Of a stretch of 64,000 nt of DNA, positions 15,603 to 25,150 are shown piece after piece. Under the pieces are notes generated by a model that ran no database searches, was not told the origin of the DNA, and saw only the letters and a list, made by a program, of their open reading frames with translations. This DNA comes from Candidatus Caldatribacterium sp. (GTDB taxonomy: Bacteria > Atribacterota > Atribacteria > Atribacterales > Caldatribacteriaceae). Position numbers and translations under genes: made by a program. Within the stretch, counting starts at the first letter, position 1. Every line of letters begins with the position of its first letter. The stretch lies in NCBI GenBank assembly GCA_025060675.1, contig JANXBI010000003.1:1-64000 (forward strand), read 5' to 3'.

Positions 15603-17258
15603 GTGCGAAGTCAGAGAGTTACAGAAGGCATTGATCGCTGCCCTCATCGGGCACTCTTTTTCGCCACTGGCGTGACTCGAGAAGGGTTAAAAAAGCCGCT
15701 CATTGGCATCGCCAGCGCGTTCTCGGACCTTGTTCCTGGGCATATCCATATGCGGGAACTTGAGCGTTTCATTGAGCGAGGCATCGAAGCAGGAGGAGGA
15801 ACCCCATTTGTTTTTGGCGTTCCCGCAATCTGTGATGGTATCGCCATGGGCCATGAAGGTATGCGTTTTTCGTTGCCAAGTCGGGACATCATTGCTGATG
15901 CCATTGAAGCGGTCGTAGAGGCGCATGCCCTTGATGGAGTGGTTTTCCTCACCAACTGTGATAAAATCACGCCAGGAATGCTCCTTGCAGCAGCCCGCCT
16001 TGATATCCCAGCGATTTTCGTCACCGCTGGGCCAATGCTCTCTGGGAGGTACAGAGGAAGGCGACTTGCCTTCGTCCGGGATACCTTTGAAGCCGTGGGT
16101 CGTTACCGCAAGGGAGACATCGATGAAGAGGAGCTTTTTGCTTTAGAAGAAGAAGCTTGCCCCGGGGGAGGGTCCTGTCAAGGACTGTACACTGCCAACA
16201 CCATGGCCTGTCTTGTGGAAGCGATGGGTATGAGCCTCCCAGGCTGCGGCACAGCGTTAGCTGTTTCGGCAAAGAAACGACGCATCGCTTACGAGAGTGG
16301 AAAACGTGTTGTAGAACTTGTACGAATGAATTGGAATGCCAGAAAGTTCTTGAACGCCACGGCACTCCGAAACGCCATCGTGGTTGACCTTGCCTTGGGG
16401 GGATCGACCAATACCGTACTCCATCTCCTTGCCCTTGCTCAGGAACTTGGGGAAACGAACATCACCCTCCGAACCTTTGATGAACTCTCCCGGAAAGTTC
16501 CACACCTTGTCCTCCTTGAACCAGCAGGGGATCTCTTCATGGAGGATTTTGCTTTCGCAGGAGGTGTTCCAGCGCTCCTTGCTATCCTTGGTGAACTTGT
16601 GGAGGATGCACTGACCGTCTCGGGAAAAACCATCCGGGACATTCAAAAGTCCGTCCGGTACATTGACCATGCAGTCATCCGCCCCCTTGAGAACCCTTAC
16701 AACCGTGAGGGAGGTCTTGCAGTTCTTTTCGGGTCTCTCGCCCCAGAAGGCGCAGTGGTTAAGCAAGGAGCAGTTGATGCGAGCGTACGGGTGTTCCGAG
16801 GGAAAGCTCTCTGCTGCGATAGTGAGGAAGAAGCCATGGCTTTCATCACCTCAGGAAAGGTTACTAAGGGATCGGTTCTTGTTATCCGCTACGAAGGCCC
16901 TCGGGGAGGCCCAGGAATGCGGGAGATGCTTGCCCCGACCTCAAGTATTGTAGGCATGGGTATGGCTAAGGATGTGGCCTTGGTGACCGATGGACGATTC
17001 TCGGGAGGAACAAGAGGACCGTGCGTGGGCCATGTGGCCCCCGAAGCAGCAGTGGGCGGACCAATTGCCTTGGTGCGAGATGGAGATGAAATCCTCATCG
17101 ACATCCCTAACCGGAGACTTGACCTTCTCGTAGACGCAGAAGAGCTTGCCAGGCGCGCTCAAGCCTTTACCCCTCCTGCACCAAAGTACACCCGGGGGAT
17201 ACTGGCGCGTTTTGCACAGCTTGCCCGGTCGGCCTCTCTTGGTGCAAGTATGAGCTGA
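15603..17258 (+). CDS. ilvD: Dihydroxy-acid dehydratase
   Basis: It dehydrates dihydroxy-isovalerate and -methylvalerate to the keto acids, the third step of valine/isoleucine synthesis. The 551 aa are full length. Iron-sulfur ligands are seen in TNCDKITPGM and CPGGGSCQGLYTANTM, and the metal/substrate region in VALVTDGRFSGGTRGP. The frame stays open back to 15114 through the T-box, but the true start is GTG 15603, 28 nt past the terminator, behind GGAGAGGAG. It is first in the operon and directly controlled by the leucine T-box. Confidence 0.96.
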   Translation: MRSQRVTEGIDRCPHRALFFATGVTREGLKKPLIGIASAFSDLVPGHIHMRELERFIERGIEAGGGTPFVFGVPAICDGIAMGHEGMRFSLPSRDIIADAIEAVVEAHALDGVVFLTNCDKITPGMLLAAARLDIPAIFVTAGPMLSGRYRGRRLAFVRDTFEAVGRYRKGDIDEEELFALEEEACPGGGSCQGLYTANTMACLVEAMGMSLPGCGTALAVSAKKRRIAYESGKRVVELVRMNWNARKFLNATALRNAIVVDLALGGSTNTVLHLLALAQELGETNITLRTFDELSRKVPHLVLLEPAGDLFMEDFAFAGGVPALLAILGELVEDALTVSGKTIRDIQKSVRYIDHAVIRPLENPYNREGGLAVLFGSLAPEGAVVKQGAVDASVRVFRGKALCCDSEEEAMAFITSGKVTKGSVLVIRYEGPRGGPGMREMLAPTSSIVGMGMAKDVALVTDGRFSGGTRGPCVGHVAPEAAVGGPIALVRDGDEILIDIPNRRLDLLVDAEELARRAQAFTPPAPKYTRGILARFAQLARSASLGASMS

Positions 17259-17273
17259 AGGAGGTGAAAGCCC

Positions 17274-18944
17274 TTGCGCATGAAAGGTGCTCAGGCACTC
17301 GTTGAACTCCTGAAAAAAGAAGGCGTAGAGGTCATCTTTGGGTATCCAGGCGGAGCTGTACTTGACATCTACGACGTCCTCTTTGATACCCCGGAAATTC
17401 AGCATATCCTCGTACGCCATGAGCAAGGTGCAGCGCATGCCGCCGATGGGTATGCTCGAACAACGGGGAAAGTTGGTGTGTGCATTGCGACCTCTGGTCC
17501 TGGGGCCACAAACCTTGTGACTGGCCTTGCCACAGCGTACATGGATTCTATTCCTATTGTCGCTCTCACTGGGCAAGTCTTCACCCACCTCATCGGAAAG
17601 GACTCCTTCCAGGAAGCGGACACCACAGGCATCACCATGCCCATCACCAAGCACAATTTCCTCGTCACCAAAGCTGAAGACCTTCCCTACATCATCAAGG
17701 AAGCTTTCTACATTGCTTCCACCGGCCGTCCCGGTCCCGTCCTTGTGGACCTTCCCAGGGACGTCCAACAGAAGATGATTGATCTTGTGTACCCGGAGAA
17801 AATCAAAATCCCTGGGTATCGACCAACCTACAAGGGCCATGCCAAGCAGATAAAACTTGCCGCCGAAGCCATCCAGGAGGCAAAGCGACCGCTCCTTTAC
17901 GTTGGCGGTGGCGTTATTGCTTCTGGAGCATCGGATGCGCTCTTTGAGCTCGCCACAAAAGCCGATATCCCAGTAGTCCACACCCTCATGGGGAAGGGAG
18001 CGTTCCCAGAGAGCCATCCTCTCTCCTTGGGGATGCTTGGCATGCACGGAACGTACTGGGCAAATAAAGCCGTCATGCGCTGTGACCTCCTTATTGCCGT
18101 CGGAGCACGCTTTGATGACCGGGTCACGGGGAAACTCGATACCTTCGCACCCCATGCGAAAATCATCCACATTGATATTGACCCGGCAGAAATCGGGAAA
18201 AACGTAAAACCTCATATCCCCATCGTGGGCGATGCTCGGATGGTTCTTGCTGAAATTGTCAAACGCGTTGAACCCAAGACGCATCCGGAGTGGCATGAAG
18301 AAATCAACACTTGGAGGAGAGAGTACACTCCGAAATACCGGGAAAGTGAAAAGCTCCTCCCTCACCATGTCATCGAGCGGATTTACGAAAAAACGAAGCA
18401 CCTTGACACCATTGTGGTCACCGATGTTGGCCAGCACCAGATGTGGGCAGCTCAGAAGTACCCCCGAGAAAAGCCTCGAACCTGGGCAAGCTCAGGAGGA
18501 CTTGGCACCATGGGGTATGGACTACCAGCCTCTATCGGCGCTCAAATTGGCAATCCTGACAAGACCGTTATCCTCATCAGTGGCGACGGAAGCATCTTCA
18601 TGAAAATCCAAGAGCTTGTGACAGCAGTGAACTATTGTCTCCCCATTAAAATCTTCATCATGAACAACTCCTATCTTGGTATGGTCCGCCAGTGGCAGGG
18701 ATGTCTCTACCGCGGGCGGTACTCCTGCACCCGTTTGGTGAATCCTGACATCGCTCAGGTAGCTCGGGCCTTCGGTGCCGTAGGCATCTCGGTTACGAAA
18801 AAAGAGGACCTCGATCGGGCTATTGAGGAAGCTTTGAAAGTTTCTGACCGCCCTGCTCTTGTGGATTGTCACATTGCTGAAGAGGAGAACGTCTTGCCCT
18901 TTGTGCCTCCTGGGAAGTCCCTTGAGGAGATGATCCTTGAGTAA
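17274..18944 (+). CDS. ilvB: Acetolactate synthase, large (catalytic) subunit
   Basis: A ThDP-dependent carboligase that makes acetolactate from two pyruvates. The 556 aa hold the three ThDP-enzyme domains. The catalytic Glu is in RHEQGAAHAADGYAR, the central domain has the GARFDDR segment, and the ThDP/Mg motif runs from GDGSIFMK to MNNSYLGMVRQWQ. TTG 17274 lies 9 nt after GGAGG; ATG 17280 is the alternative. It works with the regulatory subunit encoded next. Confidence 0.96.
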   Translation: MRMKGAQALVELLKKEGVEVIFGYPGGAVLDIYDVLFDTPEIQHILVRHEQGAAHAADGYARTTGKVGVCIATSGPGATNLVTGLATAYMDSIPIVALTGQVFTHLIGKDSFQEADTTGITMPITKHNFLVTKAEDLPYIIKEAFYIASTGRPGPVLVDLPRDVQQKMIDLVYPEKIKIPGYRPTYKGHAKQIKLAAEAIQEAKRPLLYVGGGVIASGASDALFELATKADIPVVHTLMGKGAFPESHPLSLGMLGMHGTYWANKAVMRCDLLIAVGARFDDRVTGKLDTFAPHAKIIHIDIDPAEIGKNVKPHIPIVGDARMVLAEIVKRVEPKTHPEWHEEINTWRREYTPKYRESEKLLPHHVIERIYEKTKHLDTIVVTDVGQHQMWAAQKYPREKPRTWASSGGLGTMGYGLPASIGAQIGNPDKTVILISGDGSIFMKIQELVTAVNYCLPIKIFIMNNSYLGMVRQWQGCLYRGRYSCTRLVNPDIAQVARAFGAVGISVTKKEDLDRAIEEALKVSDRPALVDCHIAEEENVLPFVPPGKSLEEMILE

Positions 18945-18957
18945 AGGAGGTGAGCTT

Positions 18958-19443
18958 GTGAAGCACATTATTGCGGTGCTCGTGGAGAATAAACCTCGGG
19001 TCCTCGCCCGAGTGGCCTCGCTCTTTGCCCGACGGGGGTACAACATCGAGAGTCTCGCCGTGGGGCCAACTCAGGATCCGAACATTTCCCGAATCACCCT
19101 GGTGGTCACTGGAAACGAACACGTTCTTGAGCAAATCACCAAACAGCTCTACAAGCTCATCGAGGTTATTAAGGTGACCGATTTCTCTGAAACCCCGGTG
19201 GTGGACAGAGAACTCGCCCTTATCAAAGTTCATGCCCCCTCAAACCTCCGGGGAGAAATTGCCCAAACCGCCGAGATTTTCCGGGCTCGAATCGTGGACG
19301 TCGATGAGGAAAGCCTCATTATCGAAGTCACTGGAACCCCGGATAAAATCGATGCCTTGGAGCAACTCTTGCGAAAGTACGGTATCATTGAGATGACTCG
19401 TACAGGGCGCATCGCCCTGGCACGAGGGAGTCAATCACTCTAA
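18958..19443 (+). CDS. ilvN: Acetolactate synthase, small (regulatory) subunit
   Basis: A 161-aa subunit with an N-terminal ACT domain (residues 1-75, including VLARVASLFARRGYNIESL) that binds valine for feedback inhibition, and a C-terminal ALS_ss domain. The open frame begins at TTG 18937 inside ilvB, but GTG 18958 follows GGAGGTGAG and matches the family start. It activates IlvB and makes it valine-sensitive. IlvH is the other common name for this family. Confidence 0.95.
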   Translation: MKHIIAVLVENKPRVLARVASLFARRGYNIESLAVGPTQDPNISRITLVVTGNEHVLEQITKQLYKLIEVIKVTDFSETPVVDRELALIKVHAPSNLRGEIAQTAEIFRARIVDVDEESLIIEVTGTPDKIDALEQLLRKYGIIEMTRTGRIALARGSQSL

Positions 19444-19457
19444 AAGGAGGATGCCCA

Positions 19458-20456
19458 ATGGCGAAGATTTACTACGATCAGGATGCTCATCTCGAAGTCC
19501 TCAAAGGGAAAGTCATCGCCATCATCGGTTTTGGAAGCCAAGGCAGTGCACAGGCACAGAACCTCCGGGACAGCGGCCTGAACGTGATAGTAGCCGAACT
19601 CCCTGGAACTTTGGGTTTTGAGAAAGCGCAAAAAGCTGGATTTCAACCAGTGAGCGCTAAGGAGGCTGCGGAAAAGGGCGACATTATCCAGATGCTTGCT
19701 CCAGACCAGTACCAGCCAGCCATTTACCGGGAATCTATCGCCCCCTACCTCAAAAAGGGCAAGACCCTCATGTTCTCCCATGGGTTCAACATCCACTACC
19801 ACCAAATTATCCCGCCTGCTGACGTTGACGTAGTCATGGTTGCCCCCAAAGGTCCGGGGGACTTAGTGCGACGAATGTACACTGAGGGGAAAGGAGTTCC
19901 TGCTCTTGTTGCTGTGTACCAAGATGCAACAGGGAAGGCAAAGGACATCGCCCTTGCATACGCTAAAGGCATTGGAGCAACACGAGCTGGGGTTTTGGAG
20001 ACGACTTTCGCTGAGGAAACCGAAACGGATCTCTTTGGAGAGCAAGCGGTGCTCTGCGGAGGACTCACCGCCCTCATTAAAGCAGGTTTCGAGACCCTTG
20101 TTGAAGCTGGATACCAACCCGAAGTGGCCTACTTTGAATGCCTCCACGAAATGAAGCTCATCGTGGATTTGGTGTATGAAGGTGGCCTTGCCCACATGCG
20201 CCAGGTCATCAGCGATACCGCTGAGTACGGAGACCTCACAAGAGGCCCCCGGATCATCAATGACCAGGTGAAGCAAGAGATGAAGAAAATCCTCGCAGAA
20301 ATCCAGGACGGGACTTTTGCCCGAGAGTGGATTCTCGAGAACCAGGCCAATCGGCCAGTATATCACGCCCTCCGAAAGAAGGACGCTGAGCACCCTATCG
20401 AAAAGGTTGGGAAGACCCTGCGGAGCATGATGCCCTGGCTCAAGAAAGAGGGGTGA
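19458..20456 (+). CDS. ilvC: Ketol-acid reductoisomerase, class I
   Basis: It converts acetolactate to dihydroxy-isovalerate with NAD(P)H and Mg. The 332 aa are full length for class I. The Rossmann motif GFGSQGSAQAQNLRDSG is at 24-40, the C-terminal knotted domain has the metal ligands in ETDLFGEQAVLCGG, and HGFNIHY is conserved. The cofactor loop after strand beta-2 reads AELPGTLGFEKA (46-57), with Glu47 where NADPH enzymes carry Arg and no Ser pair. That points to NADH preference (inference). AAAAGGAGG lies 7 nt before the ATG. Confidence 0.96.
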   Translation: MAKIYYDQDAHLEVLKGKVIAIIGFGSQGSAQAQNLRDSGLNVIVAELPGTLGFEKAQKAGFQPVSAKEAAEKGDIIQMLAPDQYQPAIYRESIAPYLKKGKTLMFSHGFNIHYHQIIPPADVDVVMVAPKGPGDLVRRMYTEGKGVPALVAVYQDATGKAKDIALAYAKGIGATRAGVLETTFAEETETDLFGEQAVLCGGLTALIKAGFETLVEAGYQPEVAYFECLHEMKLIVDLVYEGGLAHMRQVISDTAEYGDLTRGPRIINDQVKQEMKKILAEIQDGTFAREWILENQANRPVYHALRKKDAEHPIEKVGKTLRSMMPWLKKEG

Positions 20457-20460
20457 AATT

Positions 20461-22005
20461 ATGCGGCGTATCCGTATCTTTGACACTACCCTCCGAGATG
20501 GGGAGCAATCCCCGGGGGTAGCCTTGAATCCCCAGGAAAAACTCGAAATCGCTCTCCAACTTGCCCGCCTCCAAGTTGATGTTATTGAAGCAGGTTTCCC
20601 CATCGCCTCCCCTGGGGACGCAGAGGGAGTGAGACTCGTTGCTCAAAACGTCAAAGGACCAGCCATATGCGCCTTGGCTCGGGCAAAAGCGAAAGATATT
20701 GACATCGCCTGGGAATCCCTCAAGCCTTCGGAACACCCCATCATTCATACCTTCATTGCCACATCTGACATTCACCTGAAGCACAAACTCCGCCTCTCTC
20801 GAGAAGAAGCTTTAGAGCAAGCAGTCTGGGCGGTAAAGTACGCGAAGAAATACGTCTCCGAAGTAGAGTTCTCTGCAGAAGACGCTACCCGCTCGGATTG
20901 GGAGTACTTAAGCCGTGTGTACGCTGCGGTTATTGAAGCTGGTGCAACCATTATCAACGTTCCTGACACCGTTGGGTATATTACGCCCTTTGAGATGCAA
21001 GAACTCATCAAGTACCTCTTTGAACATACCAAGGGTATTGAAAAGGTTATAGTGAGCGTTCACTGCCACAACGACCTTGGCCTTGCCACTGCTAACTCCC
21101 TGGCAGCAGTGCTTGCTGGGGCAGGACAAGTGGAGTGCACCATAAACGGCATTGGGGAACGAGCGGGAAATGCCGCCCTCGAGGAGATTGTCATGAGTCT
21201 TTACGTCCGCCGAGATTTCTTCCAAGTGGAAACCAACCTCAACTTCCAGGAGATTTACCGAACGAGCCGTCTGGTTAGCCAGAGGACTGGAATGCTTGTG
21301 CAGCCGAATAAGGCTATTGTGGGACAGAATGCTTTTGCGCATGAATCGGGAATCCATCAGGATGGTGTGCTGAAGGAGAAGCTCACCTACGAAATCATGG
21401 ATGCCAAGCTCATCGGCCGCGAGGATCGAGTTCTTGTCCTTGGCAAGCACTCTGGACGCCATGCTTTCGCAAAGAAAATCGAGGAACTCGGATACAAGCT
21501 TTCAGAAGAAGAGCTCAACCAAGCTTTCCAGCGCTTCAAGCAACTCGCTGACCAGAAGAAGGAAATCACCGAGGACGACCTTAAGGCTATTGTTTCTGAG
21601 GAAGTAGCCAAACCTGAGGAGATTTACCACCTTGATTTTGTGCACGTGTGCTGTGGTAACAACATCCTCCCCACAGCCACCGTACGCCTTGTGAAGGATG
21701 GGAAGGAAATCCTCGAAGGAGTGGCAACAGGCGTTGGACCGGTTGACGCGGCGTACAAGGCGATAAGCAAGATGCTTGGTATTTCTTCGAGTCTTGTCAA
21801 CTACACCCTCCAATCAATCACCGGCGGAACAGAAGCCCTTGGGGAAGTTGTTGTTCGAATCCTTGATGGGGAGGAAGAGTACATTGGACGGGGTTCAAGC
21901 CAAGACGTCGTGGTGGCAAGCGTGATGGCTTACCTTTCCGCCATCAACCGGATGGCGCAGAGAAAACGACGTCTCAATCCACAGAGGGATTATGAGGAGA
22001 GCTGA
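20461..22005 (+). CDS. leuA: 2-isopropylmalate synthase
   Basis: The first committed leucine step: acetyl-CoA plus ketoisovalerate. The 514 aa include the HMGL-like barrel with FDTTLRDGEQSPG (7-19), metal-binding HCHND (about 200) and HESGIHQDG, plus the C-terminal LeuA regulatory domain (about 390-505) for leucine feedback. It starts 4 nt after ilvC, inside one transcript. Citramalate synthase is a close relative, but the leuC-leuD context favours LeuA. Confidence 0.95.
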   Translation: MRRIRIFDTTLRDGEQSPGVALNPQEKLEIALQLARLQVDVIEAGFPIASPGDAEGVRLVAQNVKGPAICALARAKAKDIDIAWESLKPSEHPIIHTFIATSDIHLKHKLRLSREEALEQAVWAVKYAKKYVSEVEFSAEDATRSDWEYLSRVYAAVIEAGATIINVPDTVGYITPFEMQELIKYLFEHTKGIEKVIVSVHCHNDLGLATANSLAAVLAGAGQVECTINGIGERAGNAALEEIVMSLYVRRDFFQVETNLNFQEIYRTSRLVSQRTGMLVQPNKAIVGQNAFAHESGIHQDGVLKEKLTYEIMDAKLIGREDRVLVLGKHSGRHAFAKKIEELGYKLSEEELNQAFQRFKQLADQKKEITEDDLKAIVSEEVAKPEEIYHLDFVHVCCGNNILPTATVRLVKDGKEILEGVATGVGPVDAAYKAISKMLGISSSLVNYTLQSITGGTEALGEVVVRILDGEEEYIGRGSSQDVVVASVMAYLSAINRMAQRKRRLNPQRDYEES

Positions 22006-22011
22006 AAGCCT

Positions 22012-23274
22012 ATGGGGATGACGATAACCGAGAAAATCATCGCTGCCCATGCGGGAAGGGAAAAGGTGCGACCTGGAGAACTCGTCCAGGTTACCGTAGA
22101 CGTCATGCTCGCCAACGATATTACCGCTCCCCTGAGCATTAAGGAACTTGAGAAGCGAGGCATTGCAACCATTCCATATCCGGAACGTATCGTCCTTGTC
22201 GCTGACCACAACACACCAGCTCGGGACATTCCTTCTGCAGAGAACGTGAAGCTCATGCGAGAATTCGCCAAAAAGCATGGCATTCCCTACTTCTTCGAGG
22301 GTGGCAACGCTGGCATAGAGCACGTGCTCTTGCCCGAACTTGGCCTTGTCGTCCCAGGAGACTTAGTCATCGGTGCCGATTCCCACACCTGTACTTATGG
22401 GGCCTTGGGGGCATTTGCCACTGGTATGGGCAGCACGGACATTGCTGCCTCTTGGGTCTTGGGGGAAACATGGCTTCGAGTCCCAGAATCGTTGAAGTTC
22501 GTACTCTTTGGGGAACGACGGCCCTTCGTTACTGGAAAAGACCTCATCCTTTTCATCATCGGGGAAATCGGGGTTGACGGAGCTCGCTACTGTGCCATGG
22601 AATTTGAAGGGCCGGTCATCTCTTCTCTCTCTATGGACGAGCGCTTCACCATAACGAACATGGTGATTGAGGCAGGAGCCAAAAACGGCATCATAGCCCC
22701 AGACGAGAAAACCCTTGCATATGTTCGCGAAACGGGAACTTCACGCCAAGTAAGAATTTTTGCCTCTGACCCTGATGCTGAGTGGCAGAACGTTTTCGAA
22801 ATCGATGTCACCTCTATTGAACCGCAGGTTGCTTTCCCACACCTCCCAAGCAACACCCGTTCAGTCTACGGCATCCCCAAGATTGAAATTGACCAGGTGG
22901 TCATTGGTTCCTGTACGAATGGCCGTATCGAGGATCTCCGCATGGCGGCAGAAGTCTTACGGGGACGCAAAGTCCATCCGAGAGTCCGTCTCCTCATCTT
23001 TCCTGGAAGCCCCAGAGTTCTCCGACAAGCCGAGAGGGAAGGTCTCATCCGCGTGTTCCTTGAAGCTGGGGGCGTCATTGCTCCACCTTCATGTGGTCCT
23101 TGTCTTGGAGGACATCTTGGGGTTTTGGCTTCCTTTGAACGGTGTGCCTCCACAACAAACCGCAACTTCATCGGCCGGATGGGGCACGAAACGAGTGAAG
23201 TGTACCTTGTGAATCCGTACATTGCGGCGAGCTCTGCCGTTGCTGGCTACATCACTGCTCCAGACAAACTGTGA
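22012..23274 (+). CDS. leuC: 3-isopropylmalate dehydratase, large subunit (LeuC2/HacA type)
   Basis: An aconitase-family subunit of 420 aa with the [4Fe-4S] cysteines in GSCTNGRIEDL and PPSCGPCLGGHLG, and DSHTCTYGALG near 123. The shorter form (about 420 aa rather than 470) is the bacterial/archaeal LeuC2 type. It forms a heterodimer with the LeuD encoded next and isomerises 2- to 3-isopropylmalate. Confidence 0.95.
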   Translation: MGMTITEKIIAAHAGREKVRPGELVQVTVDVMLANDITAPLSIKELEKRGIATIPYPERIVLVADHNTPARDIPSAENVKLMREFAKKHGIPYFFEGGNAGIEHVLLPELGLVVPGDLVIGADSHTCTYGALGAFATGMGSTDIAASWVLGETWLRVPESLKFVLFGERRPFVTGKDLILFIIGEIGVDGARYCAMEFEGPVISSLSMDERFTITNMVIEAGAKNGIIAPDEKTLAYVRETGTSRQVRIFASDPDAEWQNVFEIDVTSIEPQVAFPHLPSNTRSVYGIPKIEIDQVVIGSCTNGRIEDLRMAAEVLRGRKVHPRVRLLIFPGSPRVLRQAEREGLIRVFLEAGGVIAPPSCGPCLGGHLGVLASFERCASTTNRNFIGRMGHETSEVYLVNPYIAASSAVAGYITAPDKL

Positions 23275-23284
23275 GGTGAAATCG

Positions 23285-23785
23285 ATGATCCGTGGAAAAG
23301 CAGTGGTTTTTGGAGACAATGTGGATACCGACGTCATTATTCCAGCTCGGTACCTCACTAGTACCGACCCTGGAGAACTTGCCAAGCATTGCATGGAAGG
23401 CCTTGATCCCCACTTCCCAGAGCGTATCACTCCCGGAGCGACGATTCTCGTTGCTGGGAAAAATTTCGGTTGCGGCTCGTCCCGAGAGCATGCTCCCTTA
23501 GCCATTAAAGGATGTGGGGTCGTAGCAGTTATTGCCGCTTCTTTTGCCCGAATCTTTTTCCGGAATGCCATCAATATCGGGCTTCCCATCCTTGAATCAG
23601 CAGAAGCAGCTTCTCACATCCGAAACGGAGACATGGTCTCTGTCGACCTCGCTACTGGAGAAATCCGTAATGAGACAACTGGTGAGGTCTTCCGAGCTCA
23701 GCCTTTTCCCCCATTCCTTCAGGAAATCATCGCTGCCGGAGGACTTATGAACCTCGTGGAAAAGAGAGTCAAGGCTAATTCTTAA
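23285..23785 (+). CDS. leuD: 3-isopropylmalate dehydratase, small subunit
   Basis: A 166-aa swivel domain of the aconitase family with DTDVIIPARYL (14-24) and NFGCGSSREHAP. The open frame reaches back to 23222 within leuC, but ATG 23285 follows GAGGTGAAATCG 10 nt after the leuC stop. It is last in the operon. leuB (isopropylmalate dehydrogenase) does not follow and must be elsewhere. The last 11 nt overlap the convergent UPF0210 gene. Confidence 0.95.
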   Translation: MIRGKAVVFGDNVDTDVIIPARYLTSTDPGELAKHCMEGLDPHFPERITPGATILVAGKNFGCGSSREHAPLAIKGCGVVAVIAASFARIFFRNAINIGLPILESAEAASHIRNGDMVSVDLATGEIRNETTGEVFRAQPFPPFLQEIIAAGGLMNLVEKRVKANS

Positions 23786-25139
23786 GACTTGTGAGGGGGG
23801 CAGGGACACGACCACCCCGCAGAATGAAACGGGCTCCCTGAAAGGTGTTAACGGGGATAATGGTCGTCTCTCCCAAAAGCCCCCCAAAGATTGCCTTCTC
23901 TCCTGCTTTCTTCCCGGGAACAGGGATCAGGCGAACACCCACCGTTTTGTGATTCATTACGCCAATGGCTATCTCATCAGCCATAATACAGGCAATAGTC
24001 TCCCAGGGAGTGTCACCGGGAATTGCAATCATGTCAAGACCAACCGAGGAGACGCTGGTCATAGCTTCGAGTTTCTCCAAAGAGAGCGCACCGACCTCTA
24101 CTGCCTCACTCATGCGAGCATCTTCACTCACTGGGATGAACGCCCCACTCAAGCCTCCAACAGAAGAAGAAGCCATAGCCCCACCTTTCTTGCAAGCGTC
24201 GGTCAAGAGGGCAAGGGCAAGAGTCGACCCAAAGGCCCCGCATCGCTCCAACCCCATTTCCTCAAGGATTTCCGCAACGCTGTCACCAACTCGAGGGGTT
24301 GGAGCGAGGGAGAGATCCACAATCCCAAAGGAGACCCCAAGCTTCTCCGCCACTTCTCTTCCAATGAGTTCTCCAACTCGGGTGATTTTAAAGGCTGTCC
24401 GCTTGATGACTTCAGCAAGTTCTCCCAAGGTCGCTTTCGGGTGGCGACGCACCACCTCTTTTACTACTCCAGGACCGCTCACCCCCACATTGATCACTGC
24501 CTCTGGTTCCCCAACCCCGTGGAACGCTCCAGCCATGAAAGGATTATCTTCAGGTGCGTTAGCGAAGACTACAAGTTTCGCGCAACCTATGCCGTCCCGG
24601 TGAGCGGTGCGAAAAGCCGTCTCCTGGACGACCTTGGCCATGGTGAGGATCGCATCAACGTTAATACCAGTTCGGCTTGACGCCACATTCACCGAGGCGC
24701 AGATGCGTTCCGTAGCCGAGAGCAAAGCGGGAATGCTCTCCATAAGGAGGATATCTCCGCGGGTTGCTCCCTTATGGACAAGAGCCGAAAAGCCTCCGAT
24801 GAAATCGATACCAAGGTCTTGCGCAACGGTATCAAGCGCCTGAGCAAGGTATACCACATCACTCTCCCTTTCCTCTCCAGAGAGAAGAAGGGCCACAGGA
24901 GACACCGCAACTCTACGGTTCACAATAGGGATGCCGTACTTTTCCGAGACCTCATCGGCTACAGCGTTGAGAGAAGAGGACAAACGACGAATTTTTGCTA
25001 CGATACGTTCTGTGGTTGCTGCGAAGTCTTTCCCTCGACAGTCGAGAATCGAAATCCCCAGGGTCACCGTACGCACGTCAAGGTTCTCAAGCTCAAGCAT
25101 CCGCAAAGTCTCAAGAATCTCTGAACGGTGGAAAAGCAC
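23775..25139 (-). CDS. UPF0210 (DUF711) family protein
   Basis: A 454-aa cytoplasmic protein of the UPF0210/PFL family, distantly like glycyl-radical enzymes but without a radical site I can see. The frame opens at 25265, but GTG 25139 behind AGGAGGG gives the normal family length and N-terminus (EILETLRMLELENLDVRTVT). It contains conserved glycine-rich segments such as GVSGPGVVKEV and SSSVGGLSGAFIPVS. It follows the ACT-domain gene by 11 nt, a gene pair conserved in many Firmicutes. The function is unknown; a role tied to amino-acid sensing is a guess. Confidence 0.88.
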   Translation of the reverse strand: MLFHRSEILETLRMLELENLDVRTVTLGISILDCRGKDFAATTERIVAKIRRLSSSLNAVADEVSEKYGIPIVNRRVAVSPVALLLSGEERESDVVYLAQALDTVAQDLGIDFIGGFSALVHKGATRGDILLMESIPALLSATERICASVNVASSRTGINVDAILTMAKVVQETAFRTAHRDGIGCAKLVVFANAPEDNPFMAGAFHGVGEPEAVINVGVSGPGVVKEVVRRHPKATLGELAEVIKRTAFKITRVGELIGREVAEKLGVSFGIVDLSLAPTPRVGDSVAEILEEMGLERCGAFGSTLALALLTDACKKGGAMASSSVGGLSGAFIPVSEDARMSEAVEVGALSLEKLEAMTSVSSVGLDMIAIPGDTPWETIACIMADEIAIGVMNHKTVGVRLIPVPGKKAGEKAIFGGLLGETTIIPVNTFQGARFILRGGRVPAPLTSLKN

Positions 25140-25150
25140 GGTACCCCCTC

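Noticed and set aside
16941..18437. 498-codon minus-strand frame
   Set aside because: It lies opposite ilvD and ilvB and matches no family I know; long antisense frames arise from biased codon use.
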